From NCBI GenBank assembly GCA_009377865.1, contig WHTH01000024.1:1-57942 (forward strand): a stretch of DNA of 57,942 bases. The letters run 5' to 3'. Source of the stretch: Pseudonocardiaceae bacterium. Lineage in GTDB: Bacteria > Actinomycetota > Actinomycetes > Mycobacteriales > Pseudonocardiaceae. Below the pieces are notes generated by a model, which had not been told where the DNA came from, made no database searches, and saw only the letters and a program-made list of their open reading frames with translations. This document shows, in pieces, positions 43,295-52,320 of the stretch. The first letter of the stretch is position 1. Every line of letters begins with the position of its first letter. The position numbers and the translations under genes are program-made.

Positions 43295-45970
43295 CTACGG
43301 GTATGTGGCGTCAGCGTGCGGGGATACGCTGCGGTGCCCGTTGCGTCGCGCGGCCGCGAGCCGCAGCGCGGGACGTCCCTGCAGGTCGAGCTTCGCGAAC
43401 ACGTGGGTCAGGTGGGTCTCCGCGGTGCGCGGCGAGATGAACAGTCGCGCGGCGATCTCGCGGTTCGTCAGCCCCTCGATGGTCAAAGCGACGACCTCGC
43501 GCTCGGCCGTCGTCAAGCTGTCCCAGCCGTCGCCGCGGCTGCGGGACCGGGACTGCCCGGAACGCACGCCGATCGACCGGAGCCGAGCCTCGACCCGGGC
43601 GAGGTCGCGGCGCGCTCCGAGGGTGCGGAACCCGCTGCGGGCAGCCTCGAGGAGCGCGGCCGTGCCGCTCGGCTCGTCCGCGGTCCCGGCCAGGGCGGCC
43701 TCTTCGCTGACCTGCGCCGCCACGAGCGGGTAGGGCTGACCGGCCAGCACCCGCACGGCCTGCCCTAGTGATCGCGGGTCGTCGTGCAGCAGGCCGCGGC
43801 AGCGCAGGGCCGACCCGTGAGCAGCGGTGGTACCGATCCGGACTGCGACCTCCTCGACCTGTGCAACCGTCCGCTCCGCCGTGGCTCGGTCGTCGACGGC
43901 GAGGAGCAGCCGCACCAGGTCCGAGGCGAAGAGCGGATACTCGACGATGGTGCCGGTGCGGGTGCACGCGGCCCAGGCACGGCGCAGCGCGGCGGCCGCA
44001 CCCTCGGTGTGGCCGCAGGCCTCGTGGTGCAGACCTCGCGCCCACCACACCCAGTGCGCGCCTGGCGCCGGCACGGTTGCAACAGCTGCCAACAAGTCAC
44101 CGGCCCGGGCGAGCTCGTTGCGGTGCACGGCGATCATGGCGACGGCGGCCAAGGCCGGTGCGACACCGAGCACGACACCGGCGGCCTCGGCCGCGGGGAG
44201 GCCGGCCTCCGCATCGGCGAGTGCCTCGTCCCACCGGCCGGTCCGGAACCACACCACCGCTCGAAGCAGTCGGTAGGAGGGTGCGGCCACCGCGTTGCCC
44301 AGTGTCTCGGCTGCCCGCAGCCCGTCGGTGACGGCCCGCTCGGCCGCCTCCGCACGGTCGGCGACCAGCAGCGCCGTTGCGAGGGTGTGCCGAGTGAGCG
44401 CGACGGCGTGGGCGTCGGCGGCTGTCGCCGTCCGATTCCGGCGGGTGCGTTCCACGGCCTCGGTCGCGAGCTCCACGGCAAGACCGGTGCGCCCCAAGGC
44501 GAGCGCGACGCCGGCCAACGCGGCGCGGGCGGTCGATGCGGCGCGGGGGTCCTGGTCACGGTTCGCCTCCGTGGCGGCGGTGGCTGCGGCGTCAGTGGCG
44601 CCGCTGAGGTCGCCTTCAGACAAGAGCGCGTGGGCTTGCTCCGCGCGCAACCGCGCCCGGACCCGGGCGGCCAGCCCCGTGCCGGTCAGCAGGGTCGCTG
44701 CTTCGGCGGCGGCCTCCTGGTATCGGCCCTGGTGACGCACGGCCTCGACCGCAATGAGCCGGACGGCATCGTCGACAGCGGGATCGTGCGGCCGGTCCAA
44801 CAGTTCCCGGGCCATCCGTTCGGCCTCGCCGGGCCGGCCCGACCACAGCTGCGCGACTACCAGGTCACCCAGCAGCGCGTCGCGAAGTTCCGTCGAGGCC
44901 CCGTCGAGCGCCCGCTGCAGCAGGGCGACGGCAGCGAGAGGCGACTGACCCAGTGCGGGTGCACTCGCCGCGGCCAGCACCCGGCACGCGTCGAGGTGCA
45001 GCGCGGAACGGATGGACGGCGCGATGTCGTGGTAGAGCGCGTCGCGGACCAACTCGGGCTGGATCGCCAGGTGAGCACCGACCTGATCGAGTATGCCGGC
45101 CCGTCGGGCATCCTCGAGCACGGGGAAGAGCCGTACCGTCGGTGTGCCGGTGAACCTGGCCAGATGTGTCACCTCGAACCGTGGTCCGAGCACCGCGGCC
45201 GCGCGCAGCAGGTCCACGGTGGAGCGCGGCAGGCGAGCGAGCCAACCCAGCACGAGTGGACGCAGCTGCGTGGGCAAACCCGGCGGCACCTCCGCGCGGC
45301 CGGCCAGCGCGCCGTCCGCCGCGAGTGTCCTGACGAGTTCGATGACGAGCTGCGGGTTGCCGCCGGTGCGGTCGAGCAACCCTCGCGCGGCCTCCGTACC
45401 CGTCCCGGCGACGGCCGCCGCTAGCAGCATTGTCTCGGCGGGGTCCAGACCCCGCAGTTGCAGGTGCGTAGAGCCACCGGTGACCAGGTCCGCAAGCGCC
45501 CGGTCGAGCCCGGGCGAGCGAGGCGCTGGCCGTGCGGTCACCACCAGCAGGATCGCGTGATCCGCTACCTGCGTGGCCACTGGCCGCACCAGCCGCAGGG
45601 CGGCCGGATCGGCCCGGTCCAGGTCCTCCAGCACGAGCGCGACTGGTGCCTCGCGCGCCAGACGCGTCAACTCTCCGACGACGGATTTGGTCGCGTGTCG
45701 GGTGCCGTCGCCGAGTTCCGGGATCAGTGATCGGTGGAGCCGGTTACCGCGCCGAGCGATGTGCAGCACACGCACGTCCCGACCGGCCTGCTGCAGTGCC
45801 TCCTGGACCAACCGCGATGTACCGACGCCAGGCACGCCCTCGATGACGACGATGCCCCCTGCGCCCTCCGTCAGTCGGTGGAGGCGACCGGTGAGGACCG
45901 CGAGTTCACCTCCCCGTCCGACGAACCGCGGTGTCGGCGACGTCCCGCGAGCACAAGCAGGCTCCTCCAT
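43295..45970 (-). CDS. Large ATPase-type LuxR-family transcription regulator with altered P-loop
   Basis: An 891-residue LAL-style regulator. Residues 40-200 are an AAA-like ATPase, but the P-loop GVPGVGTS (45-52) has Thr where the catalytic Lys is expected; Walker B LVLEDLDRADPAALRL follows. The middle is alpha-solenoid/TPR-like helices. The C-terminus (about 825-885) is a LuxR helix-turn-helix: LTTAEREVVALTIEGLTNREI, then ISPRTAETHLTHVFAKLDL. ATG start with GGAGGGG ten bases upstream. It lies just upstream of the MauE/12-Cys operon, same strand, 116 bp apart, so it may regulate that operon. Confidence 0.88.
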   Translation of the reverse strand: MEEPACARGTSPTPRFVGRGGELAVLTGRLHRLTEGAGGIVVIEGVPGVGTSRLVQEALQQAGRDVRVLHIARRGNRLHRSLIPELGDGTRHATKSVVGELTRLAREAPVALVLEDLDRADPAALRLVRPVATQVADHAILLVVTARPAPRSPGLDRALADLVTGGSTHLQLRGLDPAETMLLAAAVAGTGTEAARGLLDRTGGNPQLVIELVRTLAADGALAGRAEVPPGLPTQLRPLVLGWLARLPRSTVDLLRAAAVLGPRFEVTHLARFTGTPTVRLFPVLEDARRAGILDQVGAHLAIQPELVRDALYHDIAPSIRSALHLDACRVLAAASAPALGQSPLAAVALLQRALDGASTELRDALLGDLVVAQLWSGRPGEAERMARELLDRPHDPAVDDAVRLIAVEAVRHQGRYQEAAAEAATLLTGTGLAARVRARLRAEQAHALLSEGDLSGATDAAATAATEANRDQDPRAASTARAALAGVALALGRTGLAVELATEAVERTRRNRTATAADAHAVALTRHTLATALLVADRAEAAERAVTDGLRAAETLGNAVAAPSYRLLRAVVWFRTGRWDEALADAEAGLPAAEAAGVVLGVAPALAAVAMIAVHRNELARAGDLLAAVATVPAPGAHWVWWARGLHHEACGHTEGAAAALRRAWAACTRTGTIVEYPLFASDLVRLLLAVDDRATAERTVAQVEEVAVRIGTTAAHGSALRCRGLLHDDPRSLGQAVRVLAGQPYPLVAAQVSEEAALAGTADEPSGTAALLEAARSGFRTLGARRDLARVEARLRSIGVRSGQSRSRSRGDGWDSLTTAEREVVALTIEGLTNREIAARLFISPRTAETHLTHVFAKLDLQGRPALRLAAARRNGHRSVSPHADATYP

Positions 45971-46287
45971 CGGCGGCGACCCCCTCCCCGGATCTCTCGA
46001 TTATGGTCCTCGCGCCGGGCGTGGCCAACCGCCAACTGGGCTCCCCGCCATCGACCGCGTGCACCTGATGTCAACCGAGGCGGACCGATCGGGTACGCCG
46101 GTTGCGCGAGCGCTTCGCCGGGGGCGGTCAGACCGGGCATGCGGACAACCTGGAAGAGATGCTGCGGGAGCGACTGGCCGCCAACGCGCAGCGGGCAGGG
46201 CTGCCGCATGGCAGGCTCGCCGAGACATTCCAGGTCGTCGCCACCGGCTGGCGGGCTGGTGTCGATGCCGCACGGGGATGGCGTGGC
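45971..46287. other. Intergenic, possible gene fragment
   Basis: 317 bp without a confident gene. A plus-strand reading from TTG 46102 (LRERFAGGGQTGHADNLEEM, then AGLPHGRLAETFQVVATGW) looks protein-like for about 60 residues but then runs into the antisense of the next gene with no stop. It may be a remnant. Confidence 0.25.
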
Positions 46288-47682
46288 TTAGCGCCCGGCC
46301 ACGTCCGGTGCCTCGGCGCCTGCCTCGAACGCCTCGCGATCGCCGGCGGGCGCGGAACCGTAGACCTGACCGAAGCAGTCCCCGGCCGCCCTGAGCGCGG
46401 CCAGCTTCTCCTCGTCGGACGACTCGTTGGACACGTCGCTGATGCCCTTGCCGTCGGCGCAGGCTTGGGCCTGCGCGCCGATGTCACCGGAGGTGGTCTC
46501 TTCTGCCGAAACGTCCTCGATGACGTCGGGGGCTGGTTGCGGCTCAGGCTCCGGCTCGAGCTCGGCCACGGCAGGCGCACCCGGTCGATCCGGTTCCGGG
46601 TCGGACGGGTCGGGCGGCCCGGCGGCCAGCGCCAGCACCGCCTCGGCGACCGGCTCTACCGGCTCCGATGGCGGCAGCGGATCGGCGGCGGCCAGCTGCA
46701 CCGTCCTGATGTTCGAGTCCACCTGCTGCCGCGCGTGGGCCGCCTGGGTCGCCAGCCGGTCGGCTTCGTTGTGCAGCTGACCGGCGGCTCCGGTGTCGGC
46801 CAGCGCCGCACCCGAGCGCAGCTGCGCCAGCCGTTGCTCGGCGGTCTGGAGGGTCTCCCGCGACCGTTGCAGCTCCTCGAACGCGGTCAGCTGGCGCTTC
46901 AGCTCAGCACGGTGCCCGACCAGCTGCGTCCAAGCAGCCTGCAACCGCTCCAGCTCGGCGGGTGGGCTGCCCGCACGCCGTGCGGCCGGCGCCGACGACC
47001 AGGCTTTTTCCGCCGCGGCCAGCGTGTCGAGCTCGTCGTCCATCGACGCCAGCCGGGCCCGCGCCTGCGACGCCCAGTCAACCGCACCGGCAGGCATCGG
47101 TGGCACCGGGGCGGCCGTGATCGGCGAGTCGGTGACCGCCACCGCCGCACGTTGGGTACCTTCGTCGCCCTCGCCGGCGCCGTTGGTGAGCACCACACCG
47201 GACACCCCGGCCGGGATCGCCAACAGCAACGCCGCCGCGGCCGCTCGTGCCTGCAATCGTGGTGAGCGACGGCGCGACGGGGCCGGTGGGGGCTCGTGCA
47301 GCACCCCGGCCCAGGACTCGCGGACCGGAGCCGGGGCCTCGTGCAGCGGTCGATGGGCGACTGCTTCGCCACCGGCGGCGACCTGGTTGCTGGGTCGAAA
47401 CCACTCCTCTTGCGGCACTCCGGTGACGTCGGGGCCGGCGTCGGTGCGCCACATGGTGGCCAGCACGCACTCAGGCCGCCAGCCGCGGCGGCCGACGAGC
47501 TCGAACTGGTCGGGCATCCCGTCGTGGGACACCTCGATCCCAGCGAGGTGGTCGTGCGGCCAGCTCGCGTCGTTGGGGATCGACCAGCGCAACCGCCGCC
47601 ACCGGGGCGCTCGTGCCCAGCGCGCCATAACCAGCACCGCGTGCTGCTCTCGGTGGCTCAGCCCACCGCTAGGTTCGGTCAT
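46288..47682 (-). CDS. Membrane-anchored coiled-coil hypothetical protein
   Basis: A 464-residue protein with three parts: an N-terminal domain of about 130 residues (HREQHAVLVMARWARAPRWRR, FELVGRRGWRPECVLATMW), one membrane span (about 145-165, AAAAALLLAIPAGVSGVVL), and an extracytoplasmic region with long heptad helices (ELERLQAAWTQLVGHRAELK, AEQRLAQLRSG) and an acidic Pro/Glu linker ending in a domain with two Cys (QACADGKG and AGDCFGQVYG). Strong G-rich ribosome-binding site before ATG 47682. Function unknown; it has the shape of a surface or envelope sensor. Confidence 0.75.
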   Translation of the reverse strand: MTEPSGGLSHREQHAVLVMARWARAPRWRRLRWSIPNDASWPHDHLAGIEVSHDGMPDQFELVGRRGWRPECVLATMWRTDAGPDVTGVPQEEWFRPSNQVAAGGEAVAHRPLHEAPAPVRESWAGVLHEPPPAPSRRRSPRLQARAAAAALLLAIPAGVSGVVLTNGAGEGDEGTQRAAVAVTDSPITAAPVPPMPAGAVDWASQARARLASMDDELDTLAAAEKAWSSAPAARRAGSPPAELERLQAAWTQLVGHRAELKRQLTAFEELQRSRETLQTAEQRLAQLRSGAALADTGAAGQLHNEADRLATQAAHARQQVDSNIRTVQLAAADPLPPSEPVEPVAEAVLALAAGPPDPSDPEPDRPGAPAVAELEPEPEPQPAPDVIEDVSAEETTSGDIGAQAQACADGKGISDVSNESSDEEKLAALRAAGDCFGQVYGSAPAGDREAFEAGAEAPDVAGR

Positions 47683-47830
47683 GGGCCACCCCCCTTCCGA
47701 TCGCCACCCGCGCCATCTGCCCTCCGGAACCTTGGAGTCTCTGTGAGTTCGGGAGTCTGGCAGGGCAGGGTCAAGGTGTCCAGCGCCGCGACCTGCCGGA
47801 TCGGGTCACCCTGCGCCGCGCAGTGCGTCA

Positions 47831-48064
47831 TCACGTGTCGGGCCGGGCGAGGATGGTGATCGAGCGCAGTAGCCCGGCGACATACGGCGGCTCAGACGCC
47901 GCAGCACCAGTCCTCGGCGGAGGGGGTGTGGTCTCGGTGCGCTCCGGCGGGAACGGCCGCCGGGAGGTGAAGGCGTATGGCGTCGGCCCGTGCTCGTGCA
48001 GGGCTGCCAGGCGTGCCTCAGCGTCGGCGATGGCCGGGATCGAACCTGCCGGCCAGCTACGGAG
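47831..48064 (-). pseudogene. DUF3291-like protein, C-terminal remnant
   Basis: The minus strand from 48064 reads 77 residues, including SIPAIADAEARLAALHEHGP, TPYAFTSRRPFPP and SITILARPDT before the stop. The AEARLAALHEHGPTPYAF(T) and FPP pattern is the C-terminal signature of DUF3291-type proteins. Upstream of 48064 the frame decays and no start or N-terminal domain is present; hairpin repeat copy B begins 29 bp beyond. The rest of 47683-48311 holds no gene that I can see. Confidence 0.55.
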
Positions 48065-48092
48065 CCGATGCCTGCTCGTGGCGGTAGCAACT

Positions 48093-48160
48093 CGTCCATG
48101 AACTCGACAGCACTGGGGTTTGCCGTCACCACGACCCCCACCTTGTCGAGTTCATGGACG
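48093..48160. repeat. Dispersed hairpin repeat, copy B
   Basis: Arms CGTCCATGAACTCGAC (48093-48108) plus a variable part ending GGGG, and CCCC plus GTCGAGTTCATGGACG (48145-48160), around a 16-base loop ending ACGA. It shares arm and loop sequence with copies A and C, and lies between the DUF3291 remnant and phoD. Confidence 0.8.
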
Positions 48161-48311
48161 CCCCGGGGGTAGTCGGCCGTCACCGCGGTCGCAGCAAGCA
48201 CCAGGTGTTCATCCCGCCGTGGAATGCCGGACACCGGTCACTGCTGGTGCCCGTAACCGGACGCACAGTGCACTCGCAGGGTCCCCAGCCACCACTTCGG
48301 AGGACCCTCTG

Positions 48312-49895
48312 ATGAGTGAGATCACCGGTAATCGATCCGACGTCGCGCGGCGGACCGTGCTCGTCGGCGCAGCCGCCGGCCTCGGCGCAGTGACGCTCTC
48401 GGGCGCCGTTCCCGGCCTGGCGCAGTCCCGTGCCCGGGCTCGGCTTGCGGAGCCGTTCACCGTCGGCGTCGCATCCGGTGACCCGTCGGCCGACGGCATG
48501 GCGCTGTGGACCCGGCTCGCACCGGACCCGCTGGCCGCAGACGGCAAGGGTGGGATGCCGTCGCGACCGGTCGAGGTCGAGTGGGAACTCGCGGCCGACG
48601 AGCGATTCGCACGCGTGGAGCGGCGCGGCCGGGTGACGGCGGTGCCGGAGTCCGCGCACAGCGTGCACGTCGAGCTGGCCGGCTTGCGACCAGGTGCGGA
48701 GTACTTCTACCGGTTCCGCGCCGACGGGAACCTCTCCCCGGTCGGGCGCACCCGCACCACCCCGCCACCGTCGGCGATGGGCCCGCCGCTGACGATCTGC
48801 TTCGCGTCCTGCTCGCACTACCCCAGCGGGTTTTTCACTGCCTACCGTGCGATCGCGGCCGACGACCCGGACCTGGTGCTGCACCTGGGTGACTACCAGT
48901 ACGAGGGCACGAGCGACTCCGACGACGTCCGCCAGACCGCCGGGCCGGAGACGGCGACGCTGGCCGGCTACCGGCAGCGCCACGCCCAGTACAAGACCGA
49001 CCCCGACCTGCAGGCGGCGCACGCCGCAGCGCCGTGGCTGGTGGTGTGGGACGACCACGAGGTCGACAACAACTGGGCCGACGACGTCCCGCAGGACCCC
49101 GAGCTGCAGTCACGGGAGGAGTTCCTGGCCCGGCGGGCAGCGGCGTTCCAGGCCTACTACGAGAACATGCCGCTGCGGCGCTCCTCGGTGCCCCGCGGCA
49201 TCGACATGCGGCTGTACCGCCGCATCGGCTGGGGCCGGCTGGCGACGTTCCACATGCTCGACACCCGCCAGTACCGCGACGACCAGGCCTGCGGCGACGG
49301 CAAGCGGACCGGCTGCGAGCAGCGGCTCGACCCGTCGCGGACGCTGACCGGCGACGAACAGGAGGCCTGGCTGCTCGACGGGTTCCGCCGCGCCACCGCA
49401 CGCTGGGACGTGCTGGGCCAGCAGGTGTTCTTCGCCCAGCGCGACCTCGACTCCGGACCTGTCGAGGCCTACAGCATGGACAGCTGGGACGGGTACGTCG
49501 CCTCCCGCGACCGCATCACCCGCGGCTGGGTCGACGCGCGGGTGCGCAACGCGGTCGTGCTCACCGGCGACGTACACCGGCACTGGGCAAGCGAGCTCAA
49601 GCTCGACTACTCCGGTCCCGACGGCCCCACCGTCGGGACCGAATTGGTGACGACGTCGATCACGTCCTTCGATGACGGCAACGACGACGGCACGGACGAC
49701 AACCCTGTGGTGGCGGAGAACCCGCACATCAAGTTCTACGCCAACCGCCGCGGCTACGTCCGCACCCGATTCACTCCCGGAGAAGCGCGGGCCGACTTCC
49801 GCACCGTGCCGGCGGTGACCACGCCGGACGCTGCGGTGTCGACGCGCGCCTCGTTCGTGATCCCAGATCGCGAACCCGGTCTCAACCCAGCCTGA
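48312..49895 (+). CDS. phoD: PhoD-type alkaline phosphatase, Tat-exported
   Basis: A 527-residue PhoD/metallophosphatase. The N-terminus is a Tat signal (twin Arg at 14-15 in VARRTVLVGAAAGLGAV, then an Ala-rich core). The mature enzyme has VGVASGDPSADGMALWTRLAP (N-terminal PhoD domain), ICFASCSHYPSGFF, VLHLGDYQYEG, VVWDDHEVDNNWADD and VLTGDVHRHWASELK, the last four carrying metal ligands of the iron/calcium active site. It hydrolyses phosphate esters outside the cell. GGAGG lies about nine bases before ATG 48312. Convergent with the ligase gene. Confidence 0.93.
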   Translation: MSEITGNRSDVARRTVLVGAAAGLGAVTLSGAVPGLAQSRARARLAEPFTVGVASGDPSADGMALWTRLAPDPLAADGKGGMPSRPVEVEWELAADERFARVERRGRVTAVPESAHSVHVELAGLRPGAEYFYRFRADGNLSPVGRTRTTPPPSAMGPPLTICFASCSHYPSGFFTAYRAIAADDPDLVLHLGDYQYEGTSDSDDVRQTAGPETATLAGYRQRHAQYKTDPDLQAAHAAAPWLVVWDDHEVDNNWADDVPQDPELQSREEFLARRAAAFQAYYENMPLRRSSVPRGIDMRLYRRIGWGRLATFHMLDTRQYRDDQACGDGKRTGCEQRLDPSRTLTGDEQEAWLLDGFRRATARWDVLGQQVFFAQRDLDSGPVEAYSMDSWDGYVASRDRITRGWVDARVRNAVVLTGDVHRHWASELKLDYSGPDGPTVGTELVTTSITSFDDGNDDGTDDNPVVAENPHIKFYANRRGYVRTRFTPGEARADFRTVPAVTTPDAAVSTRASFVIPDREPGLNPA

Positions 49896-49938
49896 CCTGG
49901 CCAGCGGTCGTCGGCCGCGAACGCCCGGCCGACCTCGC

Positions 49939-50919
49939 CTACAGCGATGGCGGCGCGTGGACCCCGTTGGGCTGCAGGTCCGGTCGCAGGCCTCGCCAGG
50001 ACGGTGCGCGCAGCTTCCCGACGGCGGTCCACTGCCGGTATTCGACCTCGCCGACAAGTCGGGGGTCGACCCAGCTAGCGGTGCGGGCGATCTCGCGTGG
50101 CACGTCGTGCATCGGGCAGTGCGCGACCTCCAGTGGCCGCAGCGTCGTGATGAGTTCGGTGAGTTGCCGATCGGAGAACCCGGTGCCGACCTGGCCGACG
50201 TGGCACAGTTGCCCGTCACGGTGCGCGCCGAGCACCAGCGCCCCGAACGTCGGCCAGCGGTGACCGGTGCCGGGGGTCCAGCCGGCGATGACCACGTCCT
50301 GGGTCTGCCGCAACGCGGTCTTGATCCAGGCGGGGGAGCGCACCCCGGGCCGGTAGGTCGAGTCGAGACGCTTGGCGACGATGCCTTCCATGTCCTCGGC
50401 CCGGGCGGCGCCGAGCATCTGCGGTCCGGTGACGTCGGTGAAGTGGGCAGGGGCCGGCACGCCGGCGGGCAGCCCCAGTTCGGCGAGCAGCTCGCGGCGC
50501 TGCCGGTAGGGCGCGGTGAGCAGCGAGGTGTCGTCGAGATGCAGCAGGTCGAAGACGACGTAGTGCACCGGTGCCTGTGCCAGCAGCCCCACGGTGGGGC
50601 GGGCCACGTGCATCCGCTGCTGCAGCACCGCGAACGACGGGCGGCCGGTGGGACCCATGGCGACGATCTCGCCGTCGAGCACCATCCGCCGTCGCCCGGC
50701 CAGCGCGCGCAGCTCCGGGTAGCTCGCCGTGACGTCGCGCGCGGAACGTCCCCGCGTCTGCAGCCCACCGGCACCGGTGGCGACCACGGCACGAACGCCG
50801 TCCCATTTGAACTCGAACGCCCAGCCGGCCGGGTTCTCGGGCGGATCGCCGGCAACCGCCAGCATCGGAGCCACCAGATCCGGCGGCCCGTCGCTGTCAC
50901 GTCGCTGCTCGCCGGCCAC
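49939..50919 (-). CDS. ATP-dependent DNA ligase (LigC/LigD-ligase type)
   Basis: A 326-residue ATP-dependent DNA ligase. The nucleotidyl Lys is 38 in FEFKWDGVRAVV (motif I); others are VLDGEIVAMGPTGRPSFAVL (III region), VVFDLLHLDD (IIIa), MEGIVAKRLDSTYRPG (IV) and SPAWIKTALRQTQDVVIAGW (V), followed by an OB-fold with motif VI-like residues. It lacks polymerase and nuclease domains, so it resembles LigC or the ligase part of LigD used in end joining and repair. GTG start. It lies between phoD and senA with no obvious repair partners. Confidence 0.87.
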   Translation of the reverse strand: MAGEQRRDSDGPPDLVAPMLAVAGDPPENPAGWAFEFKWDGVRAVVATGAGGLQTRGRSARDVTASYPELRALAGRRRMVLDGEIVAMGPTGRPSFAVLQQRMHVARPTVGLLAQAPVHYVVFDLLHLDDTSLLTAPYRQRRELLAELGLPAGVPAPAHFTDVTGPQMLGAARAEDMEGIVAKRLDSTYRPGVRSPAWIKTALRQTQDVVIAGWTPGTGHRWPTFGALVLGAHRDGQLCHVGQVGTGFSDRQLTELITTLRPLEVAHCPMHDVPREIARTASWVDPRLVGEVEYRQWTAVGKLRAPSWRGLRPDLQPNGVHAPPSL

Positions 50920-50985
50920 CGGGACAGTGTGCGCCTGCTGTCCGCGCGGTTAGCCTGTCGACGCCGCAGAGACGAGGAGTCCACC

Positions 50986-52320
50986 GTGCTACCGGACCTG
51001 CACACCCAGCAGCCCATGACCCCCGAGCAGCTCGCCGAGTGGGTCACCGACGCCCGGCAGCGCACCATGGACCTGGTCGCCGACCTCGACGACGACCAGC
51101 TCGTCGGCCCGCTGCTGCCGACGGTGAACCCGCTGATCTGGGAGATCGGGCACCTGTCCTGGTTCTCCGAGAAGTTCGTGCTGCGCGACGCCCTCCAGGA
51201 GCCGCCGATCGTCCCGCACGCCGACGCCATCTGGGACTCCGGCGCCATCCCGCACGACACCCGCTGGCACTTGAAGCTGCCGTCCCGCCAGGAGACACTG
51301 GTCTACATGGCGCAGGTGCGGGACCGCACCGTGGCGCGGCTGCTCGACAAGCGCTGCACCGACGTCGTGCGCCACTTCGCGCTCTACGCCGTGTTCCATG
51401 AGGACACCCACACCGAGGCGATCACCTACACCCGCCAGGCACTCGCCTACCCAGCGCCGACGCTGCCCGGCCTGTCCGGCCTGTCCGGCACGTCCGCCGC
51501 GGACGCCGGCGCGGGGCCGCTGCCCGGTGACGTCACCGTGCCGGGCGGGCAGTTCCTGCTCGGCGCGCTGCGCAGCGACCCGTTCGCCAACGACAGCGAG
51601 AAGTGGGCGCGCCCCGTCGAGGTCGCGCCGTTCGAGATCGCGCGGGCTCCTGTGACACAGGCCGAGTTCGCTGCGTTCGTCGACGACGGCGGCTACACAC
51701 GTCCGCTGCTGTGGGGCGACGGCGAGCACTGGCTGCGCCGCACGGGCGCCGAGCACCCGCTGTACTGGCGCCGTGACGCGGAACGCTGGCAGCGCCGCGA
51801 CTTCGATCGCTGGCGCGACCTCGAGCCGCACCGGCCGGTGAGCCACGTGTGCTGGTGGGAGGCAGCGGCATACTGCCGCTGGGCGGAGCGGCGGCTGCCG
51901 ACCGAGGCCGAGTGGCAGGTCGCCGCGGGTGCCGAGCCGGGCACCGACGGCGCGCTGCGCGACGCCCGGCGGCCCCTGCCCTGGGGCGGGGAGCCGACCG
52001 CGCCGGAGCACGCCAACCTGGAGTGGCGGGCAATGGGCACCGTCGACGTCGCGGCGCATCCGGCCGGGGACAGCGCGTTCGGGGTGCGGGGCCTGTTCGG
52101 CAACGTGTGGGAGTGGACGGCCTCGACGTTTCGGCCGTACCCGAACTTCGAGCAGGACGCCTATCGTGACAACTCCTGGCCCGCCTTCGCCGAGGGTCGC
52201 AAGGTGTTGCGCGGCGGCGCGTGGCCCACCCGGGCCCGTTACGTGCGTATCGGCTACCGCAACTACTTCACCCCGGAACGCCGCGACGTGATCGCCGGTT
52301 TCCGCACCTGCGCGCCGTGA
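50986..52320 (+). CDS. senA: Selenoneine synthase (EgtB-like, SenA)
   Basis: A 444-residue EgtB-family enzyme: a DinB-like domain (about 1-150) with the iron-ligand His set, His 56 in EIGHLSWFSEK and His 138 and 142 in FHEDTHTEAITY, followed by a formylglycine-enzyme-like domain (about 185-440) with VTVPGGQFLLGAL, LPTEAEWQVAAGAEPG, FGNVWEWTASTF and VLRGGAWPTRARYVRIGYRN. The coupled SenB-type gene downstream points to SenA, which joins selenium to hercynine, and not to ergothioneine EgtB. GTG start after GAGGAG. No cysteine-ligase EgtA or EgtC genes adjoin it. Confidence 0.85.
   Translation: MLPDLHTQQPMTPEQLAEWVTDARQRTMDLVADLDDDQLVGPLLPTVNPLIWEIGHLSWFSEKFVLRDALQEPPIVPHADAIWDSGAIPHDTRWHLKLPSRQETLVYMAQVRDRTVARLLDKRCTDVVRHFALYAVFHEDTHTEAITYTRQALAYPAPTLPGLSGLSGTSAADAGAGPLPGDVTVPGGQFLLGALRSDPFANDSEKWARPVEVAPFEIARAPVTQAEFAAFVDDGGYTRPLLWGDGEHWLRRTGAEHPLYWRRDAERWQRRDFDRWRDLEPHRPVSHVCWWEAAAYCRWAERRLPTEAEWQVAAGAEPGTDGALRDARRPLPWGGEPTAPEHANLEWRAMGTVDVAAHPAGDSAFGVRGLFGNVWEWTASTFRPYPNFEQDAYRDNSWPAFAEGRKVLRGGAWPTRARYVRIGYRNYFTPERRDVIAGFRTCAP

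Noticed and set aside
46102-47265. Plus-strand ORF of 387 codons overlapping the coiled-coil protein gene
   Set aside because: Only the first 60 codons look protein-like; the rest is antisense of a gene with a good ribosome-binding site, membrane span and coiled coil.
48030-48048. GGTTCGATCC on the minus strand, like a tRNA T-loop
   Set aside because: No acceptor, D or anticodon stems can be formed around it; it lies in the DUF3291 remnant frame.
50986-52320. Ergothioneine EgtB assignment for the gene called senA
   Set aside because: The overlapping downstream gene is the SenB-type glycosyltransferase and no egtA, egtC or egtD is near; still not excluded without biochemistry.
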